Shown piece after piece: positions 16,906 through 29,057 of a stretch of DNA of 64,000 nt; positions within the stretch are counted from its first letter, which is position 1, and each line of letters starts with the position of its first letter. The DNA is from Shewanella mangrovisoli. Lineage in GTDB: Bacteria > Pseudomonadota > Gammaproteobacteria > Enterobacterales > Shewanellaceae. A model generated the notes under the pieces. The model searched no databases. It was not told the origin of the DNA and was given only the letters and a program-made list of their open reading frames with translations. The DNA is taken from positions 372,001-436,000 of the forward strand of contig NZ_CP080412.1 of assembly GCF_019457635.1 (NCBI RefSeq). The letters are read 5' to 3'. Both the position numbers and the translations under genes were made by a program.

Positions 16906-18717
16906 GTGCTAGAGAATTTACGTAACATCGCCATTATTGCGCACGTTGACCATGGCAAAACGACCCTGGTTGACAAGCTGCTGTCGCAATCAGGAACCCT
17001 TGCAACCCGGGGAGAAGCTACTGAGCGGGTGATGGACTCCAACGATCTTGAAAAGGAACGTGGGATCACGATTCTGGCAAAGAATACTGCCATCAAGTGG
17101 AACGACTACCGCATTAACATCGTAGACACCCCTGGCCACGCCGACTTCGGTGGTGAGGTTGAGCGCGTACTGTCTATGGTGGACTCAGTATTACTGCTGG
17201 TTGACGCCGTTGACGGTCCAATGCCACAGACTCGCTTCGTAACCAAGAAAGCGTTTGCCCAAGGCTTAAAGCCAATCGTTGTTATCAACAAGATTGACCG
17301 TCCTGGTGCTCGCCCTGATTGGGTTATCGACCAAGTATTCGACCTGTTCGACAACTTAGGTGCGACTGACGAGCAATTAGATTTCCCAGTGGTTTACGCT
17401 TCTGCGTTAAACGGCTTCGCAACCTTAGATCCGGATGAAGTTGGCACAGATATGACGCCACTGTTCCAAACTATCGTTGAAAAAGTATCTTCACCTGCAG
17501 CTGACGCTGAAGGTCCATTCCAGATGCAAATTTCTCAGCTCGATTACAACTCATACGTGGGTGTTATCGGTGTTGGCCGCATCAAGCGTGGTAGCATCAA
17601 GACTAACCAACAAGTGACCGTGATCGGCGCCGATGGTAAGACTCGTAACGGTAAAATGGGCCAAGTATTAGGTTACATGGGCTTAGAGCGTACCGAAGTT
17701 GACGTAGCAAACGCTGGCGACATCGTAGCGATTACCGGTTTAGGTGAGCTGAAGATTTCTGACACTGTGTGTGCCGCAGGTAATGTTGAAGCGCTGCCAC
17801 CACTGTCAGTTGACGAACCAACACTGACCATGACTTTCCAAGTCAACACTTCACCTTTCGCAGGTAAAGAAGGTAAGTACGTGACTTCACGTAACATTCT
17901 TGAGCGTCTGCAACAAGAATTAGTGCACAACGTGGCACTGCGTGTTGAAGAAACCGACAGCCCAGACCGTTTCGCGGTATCTGGCCGTGGTGAATTACAC
18001 TTATCTATCCTGATCGAAAACATGCGTCGTGAAGGTTACGAATTAGCGGTTTCTCGTCCAGAAGTAATCTTAAAAACCATCGATGGCGAACTGTGTGAGC
18101 CATACGAAACTCTGACCGTTGACGTTGAAGAAGAGCATCAAGGTACTGTCATCGAGAAGCTGGGTGTACGTAAGGCTGAGATGAAAGACATGCAGCTTGA
18201 CGGTAAAGGCCGTGTGCGCGTTGACTTTATCATCCCAAGCCGTGGTTTAATCGGTTTCCAAACTGAGTTCTTAACTGCAACTTCTGGTACTGGTCTGATT
18301 TACCACTCATTCGATCACTACGGCCCGCACAAAGGTGGCGATATCGGTCAACGCGCGAACGGCGTATTGATCTCTAACGCGACTGGTAAGGCGCTAACAT
18401 TCGCACTGTTCGGTCTGCAGGATCGCGGTCGTCTGTTTATTGGCCACGCTGCCGAAGTTTACGAAGGTCAAGTTGTGGGTATCCACTCACGTTCTAACGA
18501 CCTGACAGTTAACTGTCTGAAAGGTAAGCAGCTAACTAACATGCGTGCTTCTGGTACTGACGAAGCTCAAGTACTGACTACGCCAATCACTTTAACTCTT
18601 GAGCAAGCTCTTGAGTTTATCGATGATGACGAATTAGTTGAAGTAACACCTAAGAGCATCCGTGTTCGTAAGAAACACTTAACTGAAAACGACCGTAAGC
18701 GCGCTAGCCGCGGCTAA
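16906..18717 (+). CDS. typA: Ribosome-associated translational GTPase TypA/BipA
   Basis: 603 residues from the GTG at 16906 (AGAGG 7 bases upstream), giving the family-typical start [20 protein letters not shown]. An ATG at 16864 would add 14 atypical residues. GTPase motifs are visible: AHVDHGKT (G1), [11 protein letters not shown] (G3), NKIDRPGA (G4). EF-G-like domains III and V and the BipA-specific C-terminal domain ([13 protein letters not shown]) follow. It binds 70S ribosomes and helps 50S assembly and cold or stress adaptation. Its codon usage is strongly biased, suggesting high expression. A strong terminator follows. Confidence 0.97.
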   Translation: MLENLRNIAIIAHVDHGKTTLVDKLLSQSGTLATRGEATERVMDSNDLEKERGITILAKNTAIKWNDYRINIVDTPGHADFGGEVERVLSMVDSVLLLVDAVDGPMPQTRFVTKKAFAQGLKPIVVINKIDRPGARPDWVIDQVFDLFDNLGATDEQLDFPVVYASALNGFATLDPDEVGTDMTPLFQTIVEKVSSPAADAEGPFQMQISQLDYNSYVGVIGVGRIKRGSIKTNQQVTVIGADGKTRNGKMGQVLGYMGLERTEVDVANAGDIVAITGLGELKISDTVCAAGNVEALPPLSVDEPTLTMTFQVNTSPFAGKEGKYVTSRNILERLQQELVHNVALRVEETDSPDRFAVSGRGELHLSILIENMRREGYELAVSRPEVILKTIDGELCEPYETLTVDVEEEHQGTVIEKLGVRKAEMKDMQLDGKGRVRVDFIIPSRGLIGFQTEFLTATSGTGLIYHSFDHYGPHKGGDIGQRANGVLISNATGKALTFALFGLQDRGRLFIGHAAEVYEGQVVGIHSRSNDLTVNCLKGKQLTNMRASGTDEAQVLTTPITLTLEQALEFIDDDELVEVTPKSIRVRKKHLTENDRKRASRG

Positions 18718-18759
18718 TGGTGGTTGTGTCGTCGCGTAAAGTGACTACACCGTGAATAA

Positions 18760-18787
18760 AGCCCCGCTAAGGCAACTTAGCGGGGCT
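18760..18787 (+). terminator. Intrinsic terminator of typA
   Basis: A 12-bp stem (AGCCCCGCTAAG / CTTAGCGGGGCT) with GCAA loop and T6 tract, 42 bp after the stop. Confidence 0.92.
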
Positions 18788-18800
18788 TTTTTATCAGCCT

Positions 18801-19808
18801 TCAATCCTCAATTCGCCCCTTACGATACTGTTGTTGCCATTGTTTTGGGGACAATCCTGTCCAAGTTTTAAAGTGGCGACTAAACACGGCGACTTCGGCA
18901 TAACCGAGTTGCAGTGCGAGTTCGGTGATGGTTTGCGTGCCGTAGCTGAGTTGCTGTTGGGCGATATTTTGCCGAACATCCTGTAGTAATTGTCGATAGC
19001 TTTGCCCCGTCTCTTGCAGCCTCGTTTGTAGGGTGCGTTCGTGTAAACCCAGCGCCGTCGATACCCGTTCGATGCAGCATTCTCCCGTGGGCAGCAGCCG
19101 ATGGATTAAGTCCCGTGCTTGGTCGGCAAGGTTGTCGGGGTAGCGGCTCTGTAAATATTGCAGGTGCGACTGGAGATGGCGGTTAAGCGCCTCTTCATCG
19201 TGATAGTTACGCCCCAAGAGTTGTGAGCTTTTAAGCACTACGCCATTAAAGGGCTCGCGAAAACGCAGCGAGTGGGAAAGGCGCTGAGATTCCAGTTCGC
19301 TGGGTTTGTTCTGGCATAAATACAAAGGAATGTTGCTGATATTGATATTCAGCAGGCTCGAGACAAACATCGCCAGTTGCGCCACGCTCATTTGCATCAG
19401 TTGTTCTATGCCCCTAGGGCTGTGAACATTCATCGATAGTGCAAGGCGGACAATCTCACCCTGAGATTGCAGTTGTAATGATACGCCGGAGGCGTGCAGA
19501 TACAGATAGTCATTCACGCGGGCCAGCGCATCGGCCACAGTGGCCGCGCGGGAAACCAGCATAGGTAAATCACCCAATACATGCAAAGTCTGTCGCTGGG
19601 CCAACATTAACCCAAACAAGGGGTGCTGGCAGCGCTGAGCGGCAATTTCCAATAACTCGGCTAGCCGCGGATAAGCGATATAGGTGTTGGGATCGCGAAA
19701 CTGCGCCTGACGCAATCCAGCCTGATGGATCATTTCTATGGGGTTTTCCCCCAATTCTAGGACCAGTTGCTCGAATTGAGCAACGGCACCACTTCGGACT
19801 AGGTACAT
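18801..19808 (-). CDS. AraC family transcriptional regulator (Arabinose_bd-like N-terminus)
   Basis: 335 residues. The N-terminal ~200 residues resemble the PF12625 ligand-binding type found in OruR/ArgR-like AraC regulators (FGLMLAQRQTLHVLGDLPMLVSRAATVADAL, YLYLHASGVSLQLQ). The C-terminal double helix-turn-helix is clear: VSTALGLHERTLQTRLQETG and ITELALQLGYAEVAVFSRHFKTWTGLSPKQWQQQYR. It is divergent from the SDR/cupin/dehydrogenase operon at 19947, which it probably activates in response to the operon's substrate. The 138 bp between them shows no clean repeat I would call an operator. Confidence 0.92.
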   Translation of the reverse strand: MYLVRSGAVAQFEQLVLELGENPIEMIHQAGLRQAQFRDPNTYIAYPRLAELLEIAAQRCQHPLFGLMLAQRQTLHVLGDLPMLVSRAATVADALARVNDYLYLHASGVSLQLQSQGEIVRLALSMNVHSPRGIEQLMQMSVAQLAMFVSSLLNINISNIPLYLCQNKPSELESQRLSHSLRFREPFNGVVLKSSQLLGRNYHDEEALNRHLQSHLQYLQSRYPDNLADQARDLIHRLLPTGECCIERVSTALGLHERTLQTRLQETGQSYRQLLQDVRQNIAQQQLSYGTQTITELALQLGYAEVAVFSRHFKTWTGLSPKQWQQQYRKGRIED

Positions 19809-19946
19809 GGGACGCTTAGTTCACTTTGTTATAAGACTCGCAATATATCAAATTTGGCTCGTAATAAGTCAAGAAGATGTGCAATTAACCATCTAAATTA
19901 ACAACGTCTTAATAATGAAGTTGATAAATATAAAAAGAGGACAGCT

Positions 19947-20708
19947 ATGCGTTTACTGAATAAAACCGCTGTGGTGACGGGGGCTGCCGGGGGCATAGGG
20001 CAAGCTATCATCCGTAAACTACTCGCCGAGGGGGCTCGCGTTGTTGCCGCCGATCTGTCGGCCGAGGCGCTCAAAGTATTTAGCGATTTTCCCGCCGATA
20101 AGTTGGTGATTTTTAGCGTCGATGTGACCGACTACAAGCAAGTTGAAGCCATGGTCAAGCATGCGGCTGACCAGTTCGGTCAGCTCGATATTCTGATCAA
20201 TAATGCCGGCATAGGCTTGGCTAAGCCGCTGTTACAGCATGATCCTATTAATGATTTTGAACCTGTCACCAATGTAAACCAAAAAGGCGTGTACCACGGC
20301 ATCCTCGCCGGTGGCCGTCAATTCCAAGCCCAAGGTACTCGGGGCGTGATTTTAAATACTTCGTCGGTTTACGCGCAGATCGCCTCAGAAATGACCTTCA
20401 CCTACAACGTCAGTAAAGCCGCCGTCGACATGATGACCAAATGCGCCGCGCTTGAATTGGCGCCCCTTGGTGTGCGGGTTTGCGCCGTGGCGCCGGGCCG
20501 TGTCGACACGCCTATGCTGCGTCAGTACGAGGCGCTCGGGTTGTGGGAACACATTCGTAAAGAGCAAATGCGTCAAGAATTTACCCAACCGAATGAGATT
20601 GCCGATGTGGTGGCGTTTCTCGTCAGTGACGAGGCAAACTGCATCAATGGCTGCACAGTGAACGCCTCCGACGGCTTTGAAAATTTTAAATATCCACTGC
20701 TGGGGTAG
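19947..20708 (+). CDS. SDR family NAD(P)-dependent oxidoreductase
   Basis: 253 residues with a Rossmann TGAAGGIG cofactor motif at ~12-19, NNAG near residue 89, Ser in NTSSVYAQ, and the catalytic YNVSK (YxxxK). A C-terminal GCTVNASDGF replaces the common G-x-xxVDGG. It is the first gene of a three-gene operon (SDR, cupin, zinc dehydrogenase) divergent from an AraC regulator, with an AGAGGA ribosome site. Two dehydrogenases in one operon suggest stepwise oxidation of a hydroxylated substrate. The substrate is unknown. Confidence 0.9.
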   Translation: MRLLNKTAVVTGAAGGIGQAIIRKLLAEGARVVAADLSAEALKVFSDFPADKLVIFSVDVTDYKQVEAMVKHAADQFGQLDILINNAGIGLAKPLLQHDPINDFEPVTNVNQKGVYHGILAGGRQFQAQGTRGVILNTSSVYAQIASEMTFTYNVSKAAVDMMTKCAALELAPLGVRVCAVAPGRVDTPMLRQYEALGLWEHIRKEQMRQEFTQPNEIADVVAFLVSDEANCINGCTVNASDGFENFKYPLLG

Positions 20709-20754
20709 TGGTCGCTCGACCAAAAACACAATAACAACAATGAGGAATGCAAAC

Positions 20755-21261
20755 ATGGCTCTACCAGAAGTGATTAATCATCAAGACTTTTTATTAACCC
20801 TCAATACCAACGAAGAGCAGATCATCAAAGATGCGCTGCCGGGCGTTGATGTGTACCCATTATTTTTAGACCCTGAAAACGGGGTTTGGGTGATCCGCGC
20901 TAAGTTTAAGCCGGGTATTACCTTACCTAAGCATTTCCACACGGGTGTGGTGCATTTCTATACCTTAGCGGGTCGTTGGAACTACCTTGAATACCCAGAC
21001 CAACCGCAAACCGCGGGCAGCTACTTGTATGAGCCAGGCGGTTCTATCCACACTTTCCATTGCCCAGCGGATTCTGAAGGTGCCGATGGGGTGATGGTGA
21101 TTACTGGGGTGAACGTTAACTTCGATGCCGATGGTAACTTCATGTTTATTATGGATGCAGGCTGGATTGAGCAGGCGCTCTTGGCGGCTGCAAAAGCGCA
21201 GGGAATTAAGCCGCGTTACATCAAACCCGGTGCGTTAGCGCGCATGAGCGATGCTGAATAA
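20755..21261 (+). CDS. Cupin-domain dioxygenase-like protein (2,4'-dihydroxyacetophenone dioxygenase family)
   Basis: 168 residues from the ATG at 20755 (GAGG nine bases upstream). A single cupin: KHFHTGVVHFYTLAGRWNYLE supplies metal-binding histidines and PGGSIHTFHCP the later His. The pattern is like 2,4'-dihydroxyacetophenone dioxygenase-type cupins, which cleave C-C bonds next to a carbonyl. Enzyme activity is inferred from family only, and a binding or isomerase role is possible. It lies between an SDR and a zinc dehydrogenase in one operon and slightly overlaps the longest reading of the latter. Confidence 0.82.
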   Translation: MALPEVINHQDFLLTLNTNEEQIIKDALPGVDVYPLFLDPENGVWVIRAKFKPGITLPKHFHTGVVHFYTLAGRWNYLEYPDQPQTAGSYLYEPGGSIHTFHCPADSEGADGVMVITGVNVNFDADGNFMFIMDAGWIEQALLAAAKAQGIKPRYIKPGALARMSDAE

Positions 21262-21271
21262 GGATCCCGTA

Positions 21272-22348
21272 ATGAGCATGATGAATGCACCCACAATGAA
21301 GGCAATAGTGATGCAGGATGGTGAAGTCAGCCTGCAACAGGTTGAACTGCCTAAGCCACAGGCCGGCCAAGTGTTAGTACGTAGTCTCGCCTGTGGGATC
21401 TGTGGCTCAGATATTCACATTACCCGCCACTACAACGAAGTGTTCGATTTCTATCGTAAACTCGGGGTAATGCCTGAGGGGATTGATAACCACGCTCCAG
21501 TGATGTTAGGTCACGAGTTTTGTGCTGAAATTGTCGAGTTTGGTCCACAGACCCAACAAGCCTTAGCGCTTGGCACTCGGGTGACGTCTGTTCCCATTCT
21601 GATGAGCCAAAATTGTGCGGGTGTGGGGGTGACTCCCGGTATTAATGGGGCCTATTCAGAGTACTTTATTCTCGATGAAGCGCTGTTAATCCCTGTGCCT
21701 GACCATTTACCACCAGAAGCCGTGGCGCTAACCGAACCCTTAGCCGTAGGGTTACATGCCGTAAATCGGGGGAACGTCGGCGCAGAAGATACGGCATTAG
21801 TGGTGGGTTGTGGCCCAATTGGTTTAGCAGCCATTTCTGCACTGCATCTACGCGGAGTACGCAATATTATTGCGGCCGACCTACAGGGCGAAAAACTGCA
21901 ATTAGCCCGTGAATTTGGTGCGACTCACACTGTTAACCCAGGTGAGCAGGACGAAGTCGCCTATGCCGCCGAAGTTGCCGCAGGCCATCGTGTGGTGATT
22001 TTCGAATGCGTGGGTATTCACAAGTTGATCGAAGGCTTTGTGAAGCGTGCGCCAGCTAAGGCAACTATCGTTGTGACGGGTATTCACACCGCAGAAGCGA
22101 ATATCAACTACGCCTATGCCACAGTGAAAGAGCTGGATATGCGTTTCTCTTACTACTATCAGCCAGATGAATTTGCTGCCTGTTTAGCGGAATTAGCCCA
22201 GGGCACTATTCCTTGGAGTAAGCTGCTCACGGGTAAAGTGGGCATGGATGGGGTATCGGGGGCATTCAAGCAATTAATGAAACCGAATCCACATATTAAG
22301 GTTGTGATTGAACCTTGGCGTAACGGCGAGTTGGAGACGCTCAACTAA
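21272..22348 (+). CDS. Zinc-dependent MDR alcohol dehydrogenase
   Basis: 358 residues from the ATG at 21272 (AAGGA seven bases upstream). Catalytic zinc motifs: Cys in CGICGSDIHITRH and GHEFCAEIVEFG. The NAD motif is VVGCGPIGLAAI. The usual four-cysteine structural-zinc loop is absent: the segment after GHE reads SVPILMSQNCAGVGVTPGINGAYSEYF. The pattern resembles 2,3-butanediol/sorbitol/threonine-type dehydrogenases that lack the structural zinc. Last gene of the AraC-linked operon, followed by a terminator. Confidence 0.9.
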   Translation: MSMMNAPTMKAIVMQDGEVSLQQVELPKPQAGQVLVRSLACGICGSDIHITRHYNEVFDFYRKLGVMPEGIDNHAPVMLGHEFCAEIVEFGPQTQQALALGTRVTSVPILMSQNCAGVGVTPGINGAYSEYFILDEALLIPVPDHLPPEAVALTEPLAVGLHAVNRGNVGAEDTALVVGCGPIGLAAISALHLRGVRNIIAADLQGEKLQLAREFGATHTVNPGEQDEVAYAAEVAAGHRVVIFECVGIHKLIEGFVKRAPAKATIVVTGIHTAEANINYAYATVKELDMRFSYYYQPDEFAACLAELAQGTIPWSKLLTGKVGMDGVSGAFKQLMKPNPHIKVVIEPWRNGELETLN

Positions 22349-22372
22349 TCGTTCAAAGCGCTCAATCAAATT

Positions 22373-22397
22373 AAGCCGCTAACTCGTTTAGCGGCTT
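22373..22397 (+). terminator. Intrinsic terminator after the SDR/cupin/dehydrogenase operon
   Basis: A 10-bp stem (AAGCCGCTAA / TTAGCGGCTT) with a short loop and T-run. Confidence 0.85.
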
Positions 22398-22401
22398 TTT
22401 T

Positions 22402-24888
<2,487 letters not shown>

Positions 24889-24918
24889 TCTCTTGTGCTT
24901 AAGCTTAGCGTGAACATA

Positions 24919-24944
24919 AAAGGTGCAGCTTGGACTGCACCTTT
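24919..24944 (+). terminator. Intrinsic terminator of katG
   Basis: A stem AAGGTGCAG / CTGCACCTT with a six-base loop, followed by T-tract TTTTT. It lies between convergent genes. Confidence 0.85.
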
Positions 24945-24974
24945 TTTATATCTATTTATCAATAAATCAGAGAG

Positions 24975-26222
24975 TTAATGGCCCACGCGGTCAATCACTT
25001 GGATAAGCTCCATGCGGATACTATCCGGTGTTTGGCTATGCCAGAACCCGGATAAATAGGCGCCCAGCGGCAGGGCAAAGAGTGCCAATAATAACAGGAC
25101 TAACAAGCCCTTATGGCTAACTCTGTGGCCCGACTTGAGGCCAAAACCGAGCGCCGCCGATTTAGGGCAAGTGGCCACACAGCGCATACAGGCTTGGCAT
25201 TCGTCGCTGCGTACCGTGGTTTTGGTGTGCACTATGATGTTGGCTGGGCAGGCGCGGGTGCATTTATCGCATTTCATGCCTTTGGCTTCGATCAGGCAAT
25301 GCTGAGTATCGCGACGGATCTTGAGTGGGCTGGCAAAACTTAAGATCCCAAGCATGGCACCATAGGGACACAAGTAGCGGCAAAAACCTTGGCGACGCCA
25401 CGCAGCTAAGGCGAGGATAAGAGCAAAGCAGGCTAAGGTAATGAGCCCTGGCGTGACAAAAAACAGCGCCATCTTAAGGTCGGCAATCTTGTGGTAGTTA
25501 CCCTGTAGATAATAGGGGATCGATTCGCTAGGCATACCGATGACGATGTAAAACAGCCCCAGCAGCAATAAGTATTTCAGCATCCGCAGTGGCCAGTCTA
25601 ACCATGCGGGTGGCGCAAGTTCTGCTTTGATAAAGCGTTTGCGCAAGGCGTAGAGGTATTCGCCGGCAAGCCCTAATGGGCAGGCCCAGCCACAAAAGGC
25701 GCGTTTGCAGAGTAAGCCCGTGAGCAGCACGGCGAAGAGCATGACGGCTGCGGCAGGGTGCGTTTGGTCCCACAGGTTGAGCGCCAAAATGGCTTTTAAT
25801 TCAATTCCGCCCGCGATAGGCAAGAAGGCGTCGGCGACATCGGGGCGCATCAACCAAGGCACTATGCCTTGTTTAAGCTGGATAGCATTGATGCAGTATT
25901 GGATGGCGACGATAAACAGCGAGAGCGCGAGCAGATGCTGACAGCCTTCGCGCAGGGTGTTGATTTTTATCTCGCCCTTTAATTCCTCAGGGGCGAACTT
26001 GTTGGCTATCAGGCACAACGGCAAGGCAATGGCTAGGGCGAGCGCCAAAGGCCAGTAGAGGCTAATCGCTACGGCGCCAACACTTAAGAGTAAGGTGGCA
26101 ACGGCGCCCCATTTTTTACCGCTCCAATAACTTAAGGATGCGATATACATCAGGGCCAGCATCAGGGTAAGAGATTCAATAAAAGTCATGTTAATACTGC
26201 AAATAGAATACACGTATTCCAT
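24975..26222 (-). CDS. NapH/NosR-like membrane polyferredoxin (4Fe-4S)
   Basis: 415 residues, or 404 from the ATG at 26189. Neither start has a strong ribosome site. Multiple membrane segments, then two copies of the NapH/NosR-type CxxxCP signature (CGWACPLGLAGEYLY and CRYLCPYGAMLG), followed by two cytoplasmic 4Fe-4S clusters (CDKCTRACPANII and CQACMRCVATCPKSA). Such proteins pass electrons from quinol or ferredoxin to periplasmic reductases or maturation systems (NapH, NosR, CcoG, YccM). No partner reductase is adjacent, so the electron acceptor is unknown. It is convergent with katG. Confidence 0.88.
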   Translation of the reverse strand: MEYVYSICSINMTFIESLTLMLALMYIASLSYWSGKKWGAVATLLLSVGAVAISLYWPLALALAIALPLCLIANKFAPEELKGEIKINTLREGCQHLLALSLFIVAIQYCINAIQLKQGIVPWLMRPDVADAFLPIAGGIELKAILALNLWDQTHPAAAVMLFAVLLTGLLCKRAFCGWACPLGLAGEYLYALRKRFIKAELAPPAWLDWPLRMLKYLLLLGLFYIVIGMPSESIPYYLQGNYHKIADLKMALFFVTPGLITLACFALILALAAWRRQGFCRYLCPYGAMLGILSFASPLKIRRDTQHCLIEAKGMKCDKCTRACPANIIVHTKTTVRSDECQACMRCVATCPKSAALGFGLKSGHRVSHKGLLVLLLLALFALPLGAYLSGFWHSQTPDSIRMELIQVIDRVGH

Positions 26223-26396
26223 CTGAGTGGCTTTCGTTGGATAAGTTTTTGAGCCTAAAGCGAAATTGTGCGGCAGATCCGATATTTACAGTATGCCGTG
26301 GTAAAAGCGAGTTATAGCTCACAAAGCCGACACAGCACCCTATAGACCGAGTCGATTTTGTAGAGTAGGAGATGGCACTCGCTTTGGTTTGCCGTG

Positions 26397-28130
26397 TTAG
26401 TTTATGCCTTCCTGCATCTCTAATAGATTGATTTCACTGGATTGCACATTGTTACGGCCCTGATGTTTAGCACGATACAGGGCATCGTCCGCCAGCTTGA
26501 TGGCATGCTCTAGGGGATGGGCAAAATCAACGGCCGCCACCCCAAGACTGAGGGTGACAGTAAACACTTCTTGCGTCTCGGCTATAAAGCTTAACTCGGC
26601 TACGGCGCTGCGAATGCGTTCGGCGCACTGGTGTGCCTCGGTGAGGGACACGTCATGTAGCAGCATAATAAATTCTTCGCCGCCGTAGCGCGCCACTATG
26701 TCACATTTACGCGCATGCTGTTTGAGGGTGGTGGCAATATCGATAATGACCTGATCGCCCATCAGGTGGCCGTATTTGTCGTTTACTCGTTTGAACAGGT
26801 CGATATCACAGATAATCACCGCCATGGGTTGTTGTGTCACGCTCGCCTGCATGAAGATCCGCTGCGCTTCTTTGTGGAAATGACGGCGATTAAACAAATG
26901 AGTGAGTGAATCAGTCGCCGCTTGATATTTAAGCTCTTCCTGCGACGCTTTAATTTCTTCGAGCAGACGGATGCGATAGGCGATGATAAGGGCAAGCACT
27001 AGCGCTTCTAGCATAATGCCCACGCCGACACCGTGGCTTGAGAGATAGCTAAACTCGGCGCGGCCTTTGTAAAACATCACCGCAAGACCACTAAAACCGA
27101 CGAAAAGACAATGACCGAGGAGAAAGTATTTCGCGATGGGATGTCGTTTTATCACCAGCGAAATCGTGACCGAGAGGGTAGTTAACATCATCAAGGCAGC
27201 CAAGCTGCTGGAATAGCGCAGCGCACCAACGATATCCACCACGCCGTAACAAAATTCGGCCACTAACAGGGCGAGCACAAAGACGAGGGCATAATGCTCG
27301 AAGCGATAATGTTGCCGAGTCTCGAAAATATCCATCATAAACAAAATCAAAAAGATGGGCATGGTCATCAGGGTAAGGTGCCAATACAGGCTAGCTGAGC
27401 CGTAAAACGCGAATACTTCGGCGACCAGCCCGTAGGAGAGGGCAATCCAGATCCCGCCTGAGATTAAGTAACAGGCGTAAAACAGATTGTCCCGCTGGCG
27501 GGAATACATAAATAACAATAGGTTGTAGATAATCAGCGCCAGCAGCATGCCCACCATCACGGCGATATCGGTAAAACTGCCGAGCAATTCCCGTTGGGAT
27601 TGTTCCTTGTTGTATAAATCGATTGAGAACCATTGGTGTGAAAAGGACACGCTCTCGACGTATAGGGTTTTCTTTTGCAGTGGCGCGAGTGTGACTTCAA
27701 ATACTGCCGCACCGCCATAGAGCCAGCCATAGGTGCTAGGGTCGTCGAGGTCGAGTATTCGGCGCTGCGTCTCCTGCCCCTCGACTGTTTCATAGAGGCC
27801 AACCTGGCGATTGTGATAGGCGTAGGGATGGTGTAGATAAAGGGTTTGTGGGCTATCGCTGGTATTTACTAAGGGGATTTTTGCCCAGGTTTTGATGGCG
27901 GCTGTGCCAAGGGATACGCGATTGCTGGAGTCGATAAAGGTTTGCTGCGTGACTTCAGTAAAGGGCATGTTTTCCGAGGTATCGACAAAATAGCTCATCG
28001 GAAAGTCGGTGAGACTGGTCGTATTATCCTGCCAGGATATCTCTGCCGTTGCGGCCTTGGTCGTGAATGTCACGCAGATGAGCAGCAATGCTCCCAATGT
28101 GAGTAAACCCATCCATGTCGCTCGGCCCAT
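26397..28130 (-). CDS. 7TM-DISM sensor diguanylate cyclase (GGDEF)
   Basis: 577 residues from the ATG at 28130. An in-frame start at 28181 adds 17 residues before the signal peptide. Signal peptide, periplasmic 7TMR-DISMED2-like beta domain (~residues 40-180), seven-helix 7TMR-DISM membrane domain (~190-390), short linker, and GGDEF domain. The active motif is GGEEF (483-487), and an inhibitory RxxD site (Arg474, Asp477) sits five residues before it, so feedback control by c-di-GMP is predicted. It senses an unknown periplasmic ligand, possibly a carbohydrate or lipid. There are no adjacent partner genes. Confidence 0.93.
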   Translation of the reverse strand: MGRATWMGLLTLGALLLICVTFTTKAATAEISWQDNTTSLTDFPMSYFVDTSENMPFTEVTQQTFIDSSNRVSLGTAAIKTWAKIPLVNTSDSPQTLYLHHPYAYHNRQVGLYETVEGQETQRRILDLDDPSTYGWLYGGAAVFEVTLAPLQKKTLYVESVSFSHQWFSIDLYNKEQSQRELLGSFTDIAVMVGMLLALIIYNLLLFMYSRQRDNLFYACYLISGGIWIALSYGLVAEVFAFYGSASLYWHLTLMTMPIFLILFMMDIFETRQHYRFEHYALVFVLALLVAEFCYGVVDIVGALRYSSSLAALMMLTTLSVTISLVIKRHPIAKYFLLGHCLFVGFSGLAVMFYKGRAEFSYLSSHGVGVGIMLEALVLALIIAYRIRLLEEIKASQEELKYQAATDSLTHLFNRRHFHKEAQRIFMQASVTQQPMAVIICDIDLFKRVNDKYGHLMGDQVIIDIATTLKQHARKCDIVARYGGEEFIMLLHDVSLTEAHQCAERIRSAVAELSFIAETQEVFTVTLSLGVAAVDFAHPLEHAIKLADDALYRAKHQGRNNVQSSEINLLEMQEGIN

Positions 28131-28329
28131 ACAGATTCTCTTGATTAACGTTGAGCTAACAAGTATGCCATAAAGTATCAATAGCGTACTGAGAATGAAA
28201 AAAAATCAGCGAGATTAGGGGATTTTATCGAGTTGAATAAAGCGGAAGCGATGGCGCTGAATAAGAATGGCAGTCGTGGTAAAGCAAGCGGCAAACAGTA
28301 GAAGTTGTGAAAGGTTAAAGAGAGTATCG

Positions 28330-28358
28330 ACCTTGCCAGCCTTTGAGGCTGACAAGGT
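28330..28358. terminator. Hairpin after the DUF2959 gene
   Basis: A 12-bp stem with one mismatch (ACCTTGCCAGCC / GGCTGACAAGGT) and 5-base loop just beyond the DUF2959 stop. The T-run is poor, so termination strength is uncertain. Confidence 0.4.
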
Positions 28359-28374
28359 AAGATGACGGCGAGCG

Positions 28375-29028
28375 TTAACCTTTCGAGTTTTCGAGGGCCT
28401 CGATAAACTTGGTCGACTCGTTGATCGACTTGTTCATCTCTTTGATTAGGCCTGAAATATCCGTCTGTAAGCTTGCAAATTCCCCTTTAATCGCGCCAAT
28501 CGCTTGCGCATTCAAGTTATGCTTTAAATACAGCATGTTGTCTTTCATGGCGGTAAGGATGGGTGGCATTTTAGATTCGGCGCGGCGCATGGTTTTCATC
28601 AGTTGCTCGTAGGAACGGCGGGTTTCCTTGAGCTTGGTTTCACTGTTGCGGCGCAGGCTGGCTTTGCTGATCTCGCCGATTTCGGCTTGCCATTCATCGA
28701 ATAGCGCCTCGGCGACATCTTCGACTTTATTGATGCGATTACTCACGTCATCGGCGGCACTTTGGGCTGACTCGTATTCATCTTTGGCCTTGTTATAGGC
28801 CTTTTCGAGGTTGCCACCATCGTGGTTGAGCAGGGCTTGCATCTCCTCGAGTGCTGAGCTGAACTCTTTTTGGGCATCCTCTTGGGATTCTTTTGCGGCT
28901 TTCACTCTGTCGACCATAATGTCGCGCTTGTGGTAGCCCACTTTTTCCATGGCGCCGTAATAGGCGCTCTGGCAGCCCGTCAGCAATAGCGTTGCGGCTA
29001 TCAGGCTAGAGGTGATCAATCTTTTCAT
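28375..29028 (-). CDS. DUF2959 family lipoprotein
   Basis: 217 residues from the ATG at 29028. Lipobox LTGC with Cys ~19, then YYGAMEKVGYHKRDIMVDRVKAA, which I recognise as the start of DUF2959. The rest is long, charged alpha-helix (AAKESQEDAQKEFSSALEEM, YESAQSAADDVSNRINKVED), probably coiled coil. The function is unknown. It lies downstream of a 73-residue membrane protein in the same direction, 29 bp apart, so the pair is probably co-transcribed. Confidence 0.85.
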   Translation of the reverse strand: MKRLITSSLIAATLLLTGCQSAYYGAMEKVGYHKRDIMVDRVKAAKESQEDAQKEFSSALEEMQALLNHDGGNLEKAYNKAKDEYESAQSAADDVSNRINKVEDVAEALFDEWQAEIGEISKASLRRNSETKLKETRRSYEQLMKTMRRAESKMPPILTAMKDNMLYLKHNLNAQAIGAIKGEFASLQTDISGLIKEMNKSINESTKFIEALENSKG

Positions 29029-29057
29029 TGGGTATTCCGTCACTGAGTCAGATGAAG

